A stretch of 64,000 nucleotides of DNA from Roseiarcus sp963813195 (GCA_963813195.1 CAWEYC010000016.1:62001-126000); one strand, 5' to 3'. Counted from the stretch's first letter, positions 17,202 to 26,744 are shown. Numbers and translations: made by a program. Notes: a model not told the origin generated them from the sequence alone.

Positions 17202-18505
17202 ATGACCCAGTCCGACGCGATCACCGCGCGCTTCGCGCCGCTTCACCCCAGGCGCATCGATCTTTCGCTGGGTCGAATCGAGCGTCTGCTCGGCGATCTC
17301 GGCGCGCCGCAGAAGCGCCTGCCGCCGGTCGTCCATGTCGCGGGAACCAACGGCAAGGGCTCGACCGTCGCCTTCATGCGCGCTGTGCTGGAAGCGGCGG
17401 GCAAGCGCGTGCATGTCTACACCTCGCCCCACCTCGTGCATTTCAACGAGCGCATTCGTCTTAGCGGCGCGCTGGTCGACGACGAGCGCCTGGCGGAGGC
17501 GCTCGATCGCTGCGAGGCGATCAATGCGGGCCAGGCGATTTCCGTCTTCGAAGTCACGACGGCGGCGGCGTTGCTGCTGTTCAGCGAGACGCAGGCCGAT
17601 TATCTCCTGCTCGAAGTCGGCCTCGGCGGCCGCTTCGACGCCACCAATGTCATCGAGGCGCCGGCGGCGACGGTCATCACCCCGGTTTCGTTCGACCATC
17701 CGGAATTTCTCGGCGCGACGGTCGACAAGATCGCCTACGAGAAGGCCGGCATCCTGCGGCCGGGGCGCCGGCGATCATCGCCGAACAGGAAGAGCCCGCG
17801 CTCGCCGTCATCGAACGCGAGGCGTTGCGGATCGGGGCGCCGCGCATCGTCGCGGGACGCGATTTCTTTGTCCGGGCCGAGAACGGCCGCCTGATTTTCG
17901 AAGACGGCGACGGACTTCTCGACCTGCCGTTGCCGCGTCTGGCCGGCCGACATCAGCACGGCAACGCGGCGACGGCGATCGCGGCGCTGCGCTCTGTGGC
18001 GCCGGATCTGGCGACGCACGCGCTAGAGCGCGGATTGCTGGAGGCCGACTGGCCCGCCCGCCTGCAGCGTCTGCGCAGCGGTCCGTTGGTCGCGCTTGCG
18101 CCCGCGCAGTCCGAGGTCTGGCTCGACGGCGCCCATAACGAAGCGGGCGGGCGCGTCCTCGCCGAGGCGATGGCCGATTTCGAGGACCAGTCGCCACGTC
18201 CGCTCGCGCTGATCTGCGGCACGTTGACGACCAAGGACACCGCGGGGTTCCTTGGCCATTTCAAGGGACTCGCGCAGGAGACGCTCGCCGTGCCGATCGC
18301 CGGCGAACATAGCGGCCGCACCGCCGAGGAAGTCGCGGCGATCGCGCGCGGGGTCGGCCTTTCCGCCGCCGCCTGCGACAGCGTCGCCTCGGCGTTGCGC
18401 TTCCTGGCGGCGCGCCAGTGGCCGAAGCCGCCACGTATCCTGATCGCGGGTTCGCTTTATCTCGCCGGCGCGGTTCTCGAGGAAAACGGCGCCGCGCCGC
18501 AGTAG
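17202..18505 (+). pseudogene. folC: Folylpolyglutamate synthase / dihydrofolate synthase, frameshifted as read
   Basis: FolC adds glutamates to folates and makes dihydrofolate. The first part, from 17202, carries the P-loop HVAGTNGKGST and runs in frame to EKAGILRPG. There the frame breaks at a GGGG run (17762-17765); adding one G restores CCG GGG GCG CCG and continues smoothly into the second part, in the frame that stops at 18505, with WLDGAHNEAGG and ICGTLTTKD. Without correction the first part stops at 17894. As the gene is normally essential and both halves are well conserved, a missing base in the sequence is as likely as a real mutation or slippage site. Corrected length is about 434 aa. 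Confidence 0.88.
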
Positions 18506-18538
18506 TGGCGGAAAGCACTGGGGCCGATTTCGAAGAGG

Positions 18539-19885
18539 CTATTTCTTCACGTACCCGTCGGTCAGCGTATTCAAGAAGGCGACCAGGTCCTTGATCTCGC
18601 TTTCGTCGAGAGCCGGCCGATCGCCCAATTTACGGTCGAACGGCGGATCGACGAAATCGATGTTGGCCCAATATTTTTTCGGCACGTCATCGAACTGCTT
18701 CACCGTTCCGTCGGCGGCGCGCGGGTACCATTTCGCGGGGTCGGTGTCGCGTTCGACATAAAAGCGCGTGACCTCTTCGAGGCTGCGAAAGACGCCGTTG
18801 TGAAAAAACACGCGGCGGGTCGCGACGTTGCGCAAAGTCGGCGTCTTGAACAATCCGCAATTCTCGGGCTGCGCGGCGTAGCTGTCGTTGCGCAGGGGTC
18901 CGCAGATCCCGAGGTCGAAGAAATTCGGATCGGCATTGGCCGGGATCGCTGGATTGCGCGGCGGGGCCAGCGCCTCGTATTGATAATCGGTGAAGACGGG
19001 GAATTGACCGTCTTTGCTAATCTTGTCGAGATGGCAAGCCGCGCAGCCGCCTTTTTTCAGGTCGTCGAAGAGTTCGAGACCCCGCGCTTCGGCGTCGGAC
19101 AGTTTGGCCTCGCCGCGCAGGTAGGCGTCGAACTTGCTGGTGAAGGGGTGAAAACTCGGCTCTTCGAACTCGTAACGCGCGAGGGCGAAGGTCGCCTCGG
19201 AGAGGAGAAGGTTCTCGTTAGTGAGAATCTCCGGGCCGAAAAGGCGGGCAAATCCCGACCGATACGGCGTCCGCATGAGCTTTTGATACGCAGCGTGCGC
19301 GTCGACATTGTCCATTTCGAACGGCGAGAGCATGGGTCCGATGCTCTGCTCCTCGAGCGTATCGGCGCGCCCGTCCCAGAAGAACCCGCCCTGCGGCACG
19401 ACGGCGGGAGCGATGGCCGTCGCTTTCGGCTGGCCGGTCAGGCTCGCGACGAGCGGGCCCGCGACCGGCGCCGCAGCATCCGCCGGGGCGCTCGCGGCCA
19501 TTGTCGCCGGCGTCTGTTGCTGCTCGACTTCGGCGGTGCTGTCCGGCCCGACGGAAAACGGAGGCGTCATGACCATGTAGCCGAGCGAGGGCACGGCGCG
19601 AATTCCGGGAGTGGCGAGGTTCGGACCACCCAATTGGACCGGCAGATCGTTCGCAGGCGCATGGCCATGCGCGGGATCATGGCAAGTCGCGCAGGCAAGC
19701 TTGCCTGAACTCGATAGCGACGGGTCGAAAAATATGGCGCGCCCAAGCTCGGCGACCGCGCTCAGTGGCTTTGCCGCGCCGTCCTGGCGCGAGGGTGGGG
19801 ATCGATAGTCGGCGGCGGCGCTGGCCCCGATAAGGAGCGCGCCCGCTAGCGCCGCAGCTTCGCTCAATCCGCGCCAGCGAACCAT
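18539..19885 (-). CDS. Secreted di-heme cytochrome c peroxidase family protein
   Basis: 448 aa periplasmic protein of the CcpA/MauG superfamily, which reduces hydrogen peroxide or oxidises a partner protein. Signal peptide residues 1-25. Two heme c sites: CATCH at 65-69 and CAACH at 281-285. The FFWDGRADTLEEQ segment and TPTLRNVATRRVFFHNG segment are family-typical. An Ala/Pro/Gln-rich insertion (roughly residues 118-150) is unusual. It starts 4 bp after the stop of the phosphoesterase gene, so the two secreted proteins are co-expressed. Convergent with folC. Confidence 0.9.
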   Translation of the reverse strand: MVRWRGLSEAAALAGALLIGASAAADYRSPPSRQDGAAKPLSAVAELGRAIFFDPSLSSSGKLACATCHDPAHGHAPANDLPVQLGGPNLATPGIRAVPSLGYMVMTPPFSVGPDSTAEVEQQQTPATMAASAPADAAAPVAGPLVASLTGQPKATAIAPAVVPQGGFFWDGRADTLEEQSIGPMLSPFEMDNVDAHAAYQKLMRTPYRSGFARLFGPEILTNENLLLSEATFALARYEFEEPSFHPFTSKFDAYLRGEAKLSDAEARGLELFDDLKKGGCAACHLDKISKDGQFPVFTDYQYEALAPPRNPAIPANADPNFFDLGICGPLRNDSYAAQPENCGLFKTPTLRNVATRRVFFHNGVFRSLEEVTRFYVERDTDPAKWYPRAADGTVKQFDDVPKKYWANIDFVDPPFDRKLGDRPALDESEIKDLVAFLNTLTDGYVKK

Positions 19886-19889
19886 CGGA

Positions 19890-21527
19890 TTACATCGGCT
19901 CGCCCGTCTTGGGATCGAGCATCAGCTTCGGATTAGACCCGCTCGACCAATCGAACATGCCTTCGAGCGGCCCGGCGAGGGCGTCGAACGAGCCATGGCC
20001 GATGCGCCGCCCGCCGAGCCAATTGTCCTCGATGAAGCGGATCACCGAGGTCTGGTCCGTCAGAGCGTGGTCGACGGTATTCGCTTTGGCGTAGGGCGAA
20101 ATGATCAGCAGAGGCTGGCGCGTCCCATAAGCGCAACGGCCCTGTGCGGGATCGCCCGACACCCCGGGCAGCGACACGCCGTCGCCGCACCGGTCGCCAT
20201 TCAGAACGTCGTAACCTTTGATCGCCGACGGATTGACGATCCGATGAGCGTGGTCGTACCAGCCGTCCGAATCGTCCCATAGGACCACGACCGCCATGCT
20301 CGCCCATTCCGGAGATCGCTCCAGCGCATTGATCGTCTCGACGACGAAGGTCTGTTCGTCGAGAGGATCGGAATAGCCGGCGTGACCGTCCTGGTAGGCC
20401 GGCGCCTTGAGAAAGCTTACCGCCGGAAGCGAGCCGTTTTTCAGTGCGGCGTCGAAATCGGTCAGGTCGTACTGGTGATTGGCGCCGCCGTCCTCGCTCG
20501 TTCCGATCGCGGCGACCGCGCTCGGCCGCTTGTGTTGCAGATTGGCGGTCGAGGAATAGTACTGGAACGGCTGATGATGGGGAATGTAATCGGCTGATTT
20601 CACCGTGGTGACGTTCGAGGTCGTCGTGCGCCGGCAACCGGTCGAGCCGTCGGCATTGGTCGCCGTCAGATCGAAGCCGCCTTCGAAGAAGCCCCAGCTG
20701 ATGTTTCCCGCGTTCAGCAGATCGCCGATATTCTTTCCGTACATCGAAGCGGTCGGGCCGCGCGAGCATTGATCGCCTGTCGGATCGAGATCGCTTATCA
20801 TGGTCCATCCGCCCGCCCCATCGGGGACGATGCGGCCCTTGGCGTAAGACCCGTCCGTCTCGAGGCTGTAGCCGGGCGGCAGAATTGCGCCGTTCGTCTG
20901 GCCGGAAACGAGATTGATCGCGCCCGGCGTCGAAGGGCCGAACGTCGTGCCGAACGAATTGTCGCTCATTGCGAAATGCTGCGCATAGTTCCACAGCGCG
21001 GTGACGGTGTTGCCGTCGTAATAACCCATCACCTGGCCTTTGGTGTAGAACGTGCCCGCGCCGCCCTTGCTGCCGGCGCCGGTGAAGCGTGGAAACAAGT
21101 CCATGGCGAAGTTGTCGAAGGCGGCCTGCTCGGCCGTATAACCGTGATTCTGGTCCGCGGTGGCCGCCTGGGTGATGTCGAGACGAAACGGATCGGCGGC
21201 GTCGGTGCCGTTCTTGGGGTTGGTCTTGTTCGGATTGTTGGTCAGAAGGCCGGCGCTCGCCAACGTGTCGATGGCGCCCTGGCCGGGCAGGCCCGGCGTA
21301 TTGGGAAGCGCCTGGAAGGGCGGCTCGCCCGGCGGGTTCGCCGCGACCGGATAGGTCGCGAAATAATGATCGAACGACACGTTTTCCTGGAAGATCACCA
21401 CGAGGTGTTTCACCGGCGTCGCGGTAGCCAGCGATTCCGCGGGATCGGCGGCGTCGGCTCCCGTGCTAAAGGCGGCCAGCGCCAGCAGGCCGCAACCGAG
21501 CCGGCCGCCGAGACGTGAAAGGCCCAT
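19890..21527 (-). CDS. Secreted phosphoesterase (phospholipase C / AcpA-type acid phosphatase family)
   Basis: 545 aa of the PF04185 family. A signal peptide covers roughly residues 1-26 from the ATG at 21527, which follows a strong purine-rich GAGGGGGGGAG site; an ATG 39 bp earlier is possible. The metal/substrate segment HLVVIFQENVSFDHYFATYP opens the domain, TPGAINLVSGQTNG and VVVLWDDSDGWYDH are further landmarks, and IISPYAK...DQTSVIRFIEDNW closes it. It likely hydrolyses phosphomonoesters or phospholipids in the periplasm or outside. Paired with the di-heme peroxidase downstream. Confidence 0.88.
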   Translation of the reverse strand: MGLSRLGGRLGCGLLALAAFSTGADAADPAESLATATPVKHLVVIFQENVSFDHYFATYPVAANPPGEPPFQALPNTPGLPGQGAIDTLASAGLLTNNPNKTNPKNGTDAADPFRLDITQAATADQNHGYTAEQAAFDNFAMDLFPRFTGAGSKGGAGTFYTKGQVMGYYDGNTVTALWNYAQHFAMSDNSFGTTFGPSTPGAINLVSGQTNGAILPPGYSLETDGSYAKGRIVPDGAGGWTMISDLDPTGDQCSRGPTASMYGKNIGDLLNAGNISWGFFEGGFDLTATNADGSTGCRRTTTSNVTTVKSADYIPHHQPFQYYSSTANLQHKRPSAVAAIGTSEDGGANHQYDLTDFDAALKNGSLPAVSFLKAPAYQDGHAGYSDPLDEQTFVVETINALERSPEWASMAVVVLWDDSDGWYDHAHRIVNPSAIKGYDVLNGDRCGDGVSLPGVSGDPAQGRCAYGTRQPLLIISPYAKANTVDHALTDQTSVIRFIEDNWLGGRRIGHGSFDALAGPLEGMFDWSSGSNPKLMLDPKTGEPM

Positions 21528-21730
21528 CGCTCCCCCCCCTCTGTCAGCCCAGGCCGAGTCCGCCACGATCGTATTTCACAAGCATGACGATTGCGACACA
21601 TGTGGGAGGTCGCCGTCAGCCTGAATGCCGTGGTCCGCGCCTGGCGGCCGCCGCTATCGACATTGGCCGGAAAGCGCGAAGCCCCGGGAACGCCAGCGCA
21701 CGGCTTCATCAATCGCCGCGCCGGCTCACC

Positions 21731-23038
21731 TCAATTGTCGCTGTGCGCCGGCTCCTTGGCGCTCGCCGTCGGAGAGTGGCCGTGCAACAGTTCGACCGCC
21801 GCGATCAATTGCGTATCGACGGCGGGATCGGGCGGAACGTACGCCTCCGACCCATTCTTCTCGTCGTCGCCGTTCTTCAGGTGCCCGACCAGCGAGGCCT
21901 CGCCCCGGCTGTCGACCTTACCTTTCAGGTCGTCGGGAATCTTCTCGCGGACCCGGATGTCCGGTTCGATGCCCTTGGCTTGGATCGAACGGCCGGAGGG
22001 CGTGTAATAGCGCGCGGTCGTCAGCTTCAAAGCACCGTTTTCGCCCAGCGACAACACCGTCTGGACCGAACCCTTGCCGAACGACCGCGTGCCGATCAAC
22101 GTGGCGCGCTTGAGATCCTGCAAGGCGCCGGAAACGATCTCGGAGGCCGAGGCTGATCCGCCGTTGATCAGCACCACCAAGGGCTTCCCTTGCGACAAGT
22201 CGGCGCCGGCTCGAGCGACATAGTCTTGCGCTTGATCCACGGTGCGCCCTCGCGTCGACACGATCTCGCCGTGGTCGACGAAGGCGTTCACCACTTCGAT
22301 CGACTGCGTCAGCAATCCCCCGGGATTGTTGCGCAAATCGAGGATGTAGCCCTTCAATCTCTCGGAGCCGGGCTGGGTGCGGAACTTGGCGATCGCCTTC
22401 TGCAGCCCGTCGAACGTCTCCTGGTTGAACTGGGTTATGCGGATATAGCCGATGTCGCCGCTCTCGATTCGCGAATGCACCGGCAGAACTCTGATGATCT
22501 CGCGAACGATGGTGAATTCCCTGGCGTCCTTGTCCGCGCCTCGGCTCACTTTCAGGCGCACCGTCGTTTTCGCCGGCCCGCGCATTTTGTCGACGGCTTC
22601 CTTCAACGTCAGCCCCTTCACCGGCGTGTCGTCGATCGCGGTGATGACGTCGCCAGACATCATCCCGGCGCGAGCCGCCGGCGTATCGTCGATCGGGCTG
22701 ACCACGCGAACCAGGCCGCCCTCCTGCATGACTTCCAGTCCGAGGCCGCCGAACTCCTCGCCCTTCATCGTCGACTGAAAATCGTTCAGCGCTTTCGAGT
22801 CGAGATAGGTCGAGTGCGGATCCAACGAGGCGAGCATGCCGTTGATCGCCGCCACGACCATTTTGTTGCTGTCCGGCTTCTCGACGTAGGAATCCCTCAC
22901 CTTGTCGAAAACCCGAGCGAACAGCGACAGCTGATCGGCGCCCGAGATCGCCGCGGGCGCGGGTCCACCCGCCGCATAGGTCACGATCGCCGCGCCGAAC
23001 GCGACGCCGAACGCCAAGTAAGAAATTCCGCGCGGCAT
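21731..23038 (-). CDS. ctpA: Carboxyl-terminal processing protease, S41 family (second tandem copy)
   Basis: 435 aa. Membrane anchor or signal at residues 5-23, PDZ domain about residues 95-170 (EEFGGLGLEV, VVSPIDDTPAARAGM), then the S41 protease core. The Ser-Lys dyad is visible as S297 in GGSASASE and K322 in GTRSFGKGS, so it should be active. CtpA enzymes trim C-termini of envelope proteins. It lies 23 bp downstream of a closely similar ctpA and has its own AAAGGA ribosome site. The C-terminus lacks the long Pro/Ala tail of its neighbour. Confidence 0.92.
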   Translation of the reverse strand: MPRGISYLAFGVAFGAAIVTYAAGGPAPAAISGADQLSLFARVFDKVRDSYVEKPDSNKMVVAAINGMLASLDPHSTYLDSKALNDFQSTMKGEEFGGLGLEVMQEGGLVRVVSPIDDTPAARAGMMSGDVITAIDDTPVKGLTLKEAVDKMRGPAKTTVRLKVSRGADKDAREFTIVREIIRVLPVHSRIESGDIGYIRITQFNQETFDGLQKAIAKFRTQPGSERLKGYILDLRNNPGGLLTQSIEVVNAFVDHGEIVSTRGRTVDQAQDYVARAGADLSQGKPLVVLINGGSASASEIVSGALQDLKRATLIGTRSFGKGSVQTVLSLGENGALKLTTARYYTPSGRSIQAKGIEPDIRVREKIPDDLKGKVDSRGEASLVGHLKNGDDEKNGSEAYVPPDPAVDTQLIAAVELLHGHSPTASAKEPAHSDN

Positions 23039-23061
23039 CCCGGCGATATCCTTTGTCGCGA

Positions 23062-24471
23062 TTAATTCGGCTTGGCGTCGGCGGGCTTGCTCGGCGTGCC
23101 AGGCGTCGCGGGACTGTCGCTGGGCGTCGCGGATGGGGCCGGCGTTGCGCCGGCGTCGACCTTCGGCGGGGTGATCGAGGCCCGTTTGACGCCATTCAGC
23201 AGATCGACCGCGGCGATCAATTGCTTGTCGTCCTTCGGGTCGGGGGGCACGTAGGCCTGGGAACCGGTCTTTTCGTCGTCGCCGTTCTTCAGATGGCCCT
23301 TGAGGGAAGCCTCGCCCTTGGTGTCGTCCTTGCCCTTGAGATCAGCCGGAACGTCTTCCAGAATCTGGATGTCCGGCTCGATGCCTTTGGCTTGAATCGA
23401 CCGACCGGACGGCGTGTAATAACGTGCGGTCGTCAGACGAAGAGCGCCGTCTTGGCCCAGCGGCATGATCGTCTGGACAGAGCCCTTGCCGAACGAGCGG
23501 GTGCCGATCAGCGTCGCGCGCTTATGATCCTGCAACGCGCCCGCGACAATCTCGGAGGCCGAGGCCGAGCCGCCATTGATGAGCACCACCAGCGGCTTGC
23601 CGCCGGAGAGGTCGCCGCCGGAGCGGGCGTTGAACCGTTGCGCGTCGTCGGGATTGCGCCCGCGAGTCGACACGATCTCGCCCTTGTCGATGAACGCGTT
23701 CGCGACGTCGATCGACTGATCAAGCAAGCCGCCGGGATTGTTGCGCAAATCCAGGATGTAGCCCTTGAACTTGTCCGCGGGGATATCCGTGTGGAATTTC
23801 TCCAAAGCGCTCTTCAGGCCATCGGCGGTCTGTTCGGTGAACTGTGTGATGCGAACGTAGCCGATATCGCCCCCCTCGACATGCGAACGCACGGACTGAA
23901 CCTTGATCACGTCGCGGACGATCTTGACTTCCTTGGCCTCCTTCGACGCGCCGCGCAAGATTTTGAGCCGAACCGTCGAATTCACCGCGCCGCGCATCTT
24001 GTCGACCGCCTGATCGAGGGTGAGCCCCTGCGTCGACACGTCGTCGATCGCGGCGATGACGTCGCCGGAGAGAATGCCGGCCTTGGCCGCCGGCGTATCG
24101 TCGATCGGGCTGACGACCTTGATCAAGCCGTCCTCTTCGGTCACCTCGATTCCGAGGCCGCCGAATTCGCCCTTCGTCTGCACCTGCATTTCGCGATAGG
24201 CTTTGGCGTCCATATAGCTCGAATGGGGATCGAGCGAACTCAGCATGCCGTTGATGGCCGCCTCGATCAGCTTCGACTCGTCGGGCTTTTCCACGTAATC
24301 ATCGCGGATCTTGTCGAAGACGTCGCCAAACAGGTTCAACTCGCGGTAGGTGTCGGCCGCCGCGGCATAGGCGCTTTGACTCATCGAGGAAAGTATTTGC
24401 GGAGCCGAGACGGCTCCGATGGCGCCAATTGCGACCCCTAGAGCCAAATAGGAAACCTTGCGTATTATCAT
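23062..24471 (-). CDS. ctpA: Carboxyl-terminal processing protease, S41 family (first tandem copy)
   Basis: 469 aa. The ATG at 24471 overlaps the envC stop (ATGA) and begins directly at the hydrophobic anchor MIIRKVSYLALGVAIG; the frame is open 36 bp further up. PDZ segment GEFGGLGIEV and IDDTPAAKAGI, then the protease core with S304 (GGSASASE) and K329 (GTRSFGKGS). The C-terminal ~45 residues are a Pro/Ala/Ser-rich tail, probably unstructured. The envC-ctpA pairing is standard in alphaproteobacteria and links this copy to cell-envelope remodelling at division. Confidence 0.93.
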   Translation of the reverse strand: MIIRKVSYLALGVAIGAIGAVSAPQILSSMSQSAYAAAADTYRELNLFGDVFDKIRDDYVEKPDESKLIEAAINGMLSSLDPHSSYMDAKAYREMQVQTKGEFGGLGIEVTEEDGLIKVVSPIDDTPAAKAGILSGDVIAAIDDVSTQGLTLDQAVDKMRGAVNSTVRLKILRGASKEAKEVKIVRDVIKVQSVRSHVEGGDIGYVRITQFTEQTADGLKSALEKFHTDIPADKFKGYILDLRNNPGGLLDQSIDVANAFIDKGEIVSTRGRNPDDAQRFNARSGGDLSGGKPLVVLINGGSASASEIVAGALQDHKRATLIGTRSFGKGSVQTIMPLGQDGALRLTTARYYTPSGRSIQAKGIEPDIQILEDVPADLKGKDDTKGEASLKGHLKNGDDEKTGSQAYVPPDPKDDKQLIAAVDLLNGVKRASITPPKVDAGATPAPSATPSDSPATPGTPSKPADAKPN

Positions 24472-25790
24472 CCGCGCGCCTTTTCGATGTCTGCCTTCGC
24501 CCACCACGGCCCCGGATCGATCGCCGCTCCGTCTTTTCTAAGCTCGATATAGAGAACTGGCTGCGTGGCGCCAATAGCCGCCGCCGTGGCGGTTCTCGCC
24601 GATCCGTCGCCCATGGCCGCGACGGGTTCTCCAGCCAGGACGAACTGCCCAACAGAGACGTTAATCCGATCCATGCCGGCCAACACCATATAGTATCCCC
24701 CTCCGGCATTGATGATCAAGAGTTGACCATACGATCTGTACGCTCCGGCGAACATTACTGCGCCGTCGACCGGCGAGGACACAGTCGCGCCGGAGGGCGC
24801 GGCGATCGATACACCCTTCTCCGGCTCGCCGAACGAATCGGTCGAACCGAATGTTTTTAGAATGGCGCCGACAACCGGAAGGGACACGAGTCCCTTGGCG
24901 TCGGCGAAAGCGATCGCCGGCTTCAGTCGAGCGGGATCCGCGCCGCGTGCCGCGGCGGCCCTGGCGACGATGTCGGCCGCGGCCGCCTGGTTGGCGGTTT
25001 TCGCCGCGCCGATCTGGCCTTCCATGCGGGCGATCAAATCTTTGAGATTGGAGGCTTGGGTGGCGAGTTGCGCGTCGCGGTCGCGTTGAGCGGTCAGGGC
25101 TTGCTCCGCGGTCGTCAAGGATTGCTGGCGCGCATCGATGAGCGCGGTGAGACGGGTCTTGTCGAGGGCCAGATTCGCCGAACGACGCGCGAGGTCGTCG
25201 CGCTGCTCGGCGACCGAGGCGCGAAGACTGGCGAGTCGGTCCAAGTCTTTCCTCAGCGCCTCGGTTTCGCTCTTGAGTTCGCCGACCGTGGAACCCAAGA
25301 CCATTGCGGCGCGAATCGCCTCGGCCATGTCCCGCGGCCGAACCAGGATCGCTGGCGGCGGGTTGCGGCCCATGCGTTGCAACACCCCCAGAACATCGGC
25401 GATGACGCCACGGCGGTTTTCGAGCGAACGGTTCATGGCGTCGACGCTGGCGTTGAGGTTCGCGAGCCGTTCGTTGGCCGCGGCGATCTGCCGTTCCGCG
25501 TCCTGCACCTTCGCTGTGGTATCGATTAGAGCGGCGCTCAGGCGCGCCCGATCGGCGCGAAAAGTCTCGATGTCGGCTTCGATGCGCCGGCGCTGCTCGT
25601 CGGACGCACGCATCGTGTCTTCGATGCCCCGCAACCGAATCTCTTGTGCGGCTTTTTCATCGGTTTTCGAGCCGGAGCCGTCAGGATCGGCGCGGACGCT
25701 CCCGCCAGCGAAAAAAAGCGCGGCGCAAATCGCCAACGTCCGCGCTCTCGTCGCCGCCGCCTTCATTCCCGCTCGATTTTGGTTCGCCAT
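24468..25790 (-). CDS. envC: Murein hydrolase activator, EnvC-like
   Basis: 440 aa periplasmic protein. Signal peptide in the first 35 residues (an internal ATG at 25766 would place it at the very N-terminus), a long coiled coil about residues 45-285 rich in Arg, Glu, Ala and Leu, then a LytM/M23 domain about residues 310-435. The LytM domain lacks the HxxxD and HxH zinc ligands, as in EnvC, so it should activate amidases rather than cut peptidoglycan itself. The operon with ctpA, rlmH and rsfS is the classical alphaproteobacterial arrangement. Confidence 0.9.
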   Translation of the reverse strand: MANQNRAGMKAAATRARTLAICAALFFAGGSVRADPDGSGSKTDEKAAQEIRLRGIEDTMRASDEQRRRIEADIETFRADRARLSAALIDTTAKVQDAERQIAAANERLANLNASVDAMNRSLENRRGVIADVLGVLQRMGRNPPPAILVRPRDMAEAIRAAMVLGSTVGELKSETEALRKDLDRLASLRASVAEQRDDLARRSANLALDKTRLTALIDARQQSLTTAEQALTAQRDRDAQLATQASNLKDLIARMEGQIGAAKTANQAAAADIVARAAAARGADPARLKPAIAFADAKGLVSLPVVGAILKTFGSTDSFGEPEKGVSIAAPSGATVSSPVDGAVMFAGAYRSYGQLLIINAGGGYYMVLAGMDRINVSVGQFVLAGEPVAAMGDGSARTATAAAIGATQPVLYIELRKDGAAIDPGPWWAKADIEKARG

Positions 25791-25832
25791 CGCCGACGCA
25801 ACGTTCGCAGGAATCGACCAAATCTTCCGCGA

Positions 25833-26315
25833 TCAGGCGCGATGATAGGGGTGGCCGCCGAGAATGGAAAGCGCGCGATAGACTTGTTCGGCCGCCATCA
25901 CCCGCACGAGCTGATGCGGCCATGTCATCGCGCCGAAACTGAGGACGGTGCGGGCCTGCGCGCGCAAATTCGGATCGAGCCCATCCGGGCCGCCGATGAC
26001 GACGGCATAAGCGGGCGCGGCGCCGTCGCGCGCCCTGCCGATCTCGGCCGCCCATTGCACGCTGGTCAAAGCGGCGCCGCGTTCGTCGAGCAGCGCCAGC
26101 CAAGCCCCCTTCGGGGCGGCCGCCACAATGGCGCGCGCCTCCTCGGCTTGGCGATCCTCGGCGCGCCGCGCGCGGCCTTGGTCGACTTCCCGCAGGTCGA
26201 CGTCGGTTATCCCCTGCGCTCGCGCCAAATCGACCGCTCTTTTGAAATAGCGGTCGAACAATTCCCGTTCCGGACCGGACTTCAATCGGCCGACGCCAAT
26301 CAGCGTCAAGCGCAC
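25833..26315 (-). CDS. rlmH: 23S rRNA (pseudouridine1915-N3)-methyltransferase
   Basis: 160 aa SPOUT methyltransferase that modifies pseudouridine 1915 of 23S rRNA in helix 69. The knotted SAM site is visible as VIGGPDGLD, and the C-terminal segment reads FGAMTWPHQLVRVMAAEQVYRALSI, both highly conserved. It starts with GTG at 26315, 6 bp after the rsfS stop. Second translation-related gene in a row after rsfS, typical for this locus. Confidence 0.95.
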   Translation of the reverse strand: MRLTLIGVGRLKSGPERELFDRYFKRAVDLARAQGITDVDLREVDQGRARRAEDRQAEEARAIVAAAPKGAWLALLDERGAALTSVQWAAEIGRARDGAAPAYAVVIGGPDGLDPNLRAQARTVLSFGAMTWPHQLVRVMAAEQVYRALSILGGHPYHRA

Positions 26316-26321
26316 GCTCGA

Positions 26322-26744
26322 CTATCCCGGTCTTGCCGAACGCGTCTCGCCCGGGCGATCCGCGCTCCACATCTTTTCGAGATTGTAGAACTGGCGCACG
26401 TCGGGTTTGAAAATGTGGACGATGGCGTCGCCGGCGTCGAGCAGCACCCAATCGCAATTGGGCACGCCCTCGATCCGGGGAGCCGGATAGCCAGCCGCCT
26501 TGCAAGCCTTGACGACATGATCGGCGATCGCGCCGACATGCACGTTCGAACGCCCGCTCGCGATGATCATGAGGTCGGCGAGCGTTGTTTTGCCTGCAAG
26601 ATCGATGGCGACGACATCCTCGGCTTTCGAATTCTCCAAACTGGCGAGAATCGTTCGAGGAAGGACCTCCTCGTTTGCCGGGGTCCGGGGGGCGACGGAT
26701 TTGCGGCGACGTGGCGCCGCAGAGTTCTCGGACGTCAGGGTCAG
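26322..26744 (-). CDS. rsfS: Ribosomal silencing factor RsfS, start codon uncertain
   Basis: The conserved domain (ILASLENSKAEDVVAIDL, KTTLADLMIIASGRSNVHV, NCDWVLLDAGDAIVHIF) binds ribosomal protein uL14 and blocks subunit joining. Between the nadD stop and this domain the frame contains no ATG or GTG, and its only TTG lies inside the domain's first helix. I chose the CTG at 26744, which has AAAGGA 9 bases upstream and gives about 140 aa. The only upstream ATG in frame (27038) lies deep inside nadD. The body of the gene is certain; the start is inference. Confidence 0.85.
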   Translation of the reverse strand: MTLTSENSAAPRRRKSVAPRTPANEEVLPRTILASLENSKAEDVVAIDLAGKTTLADLMIIASGRSNVHVGAIADHVVKACKAAGYPAPRIEGVPNCDWVLLDAGDAIVHIFKPDVRQFYNLEKMWSADRPGETRSARPG

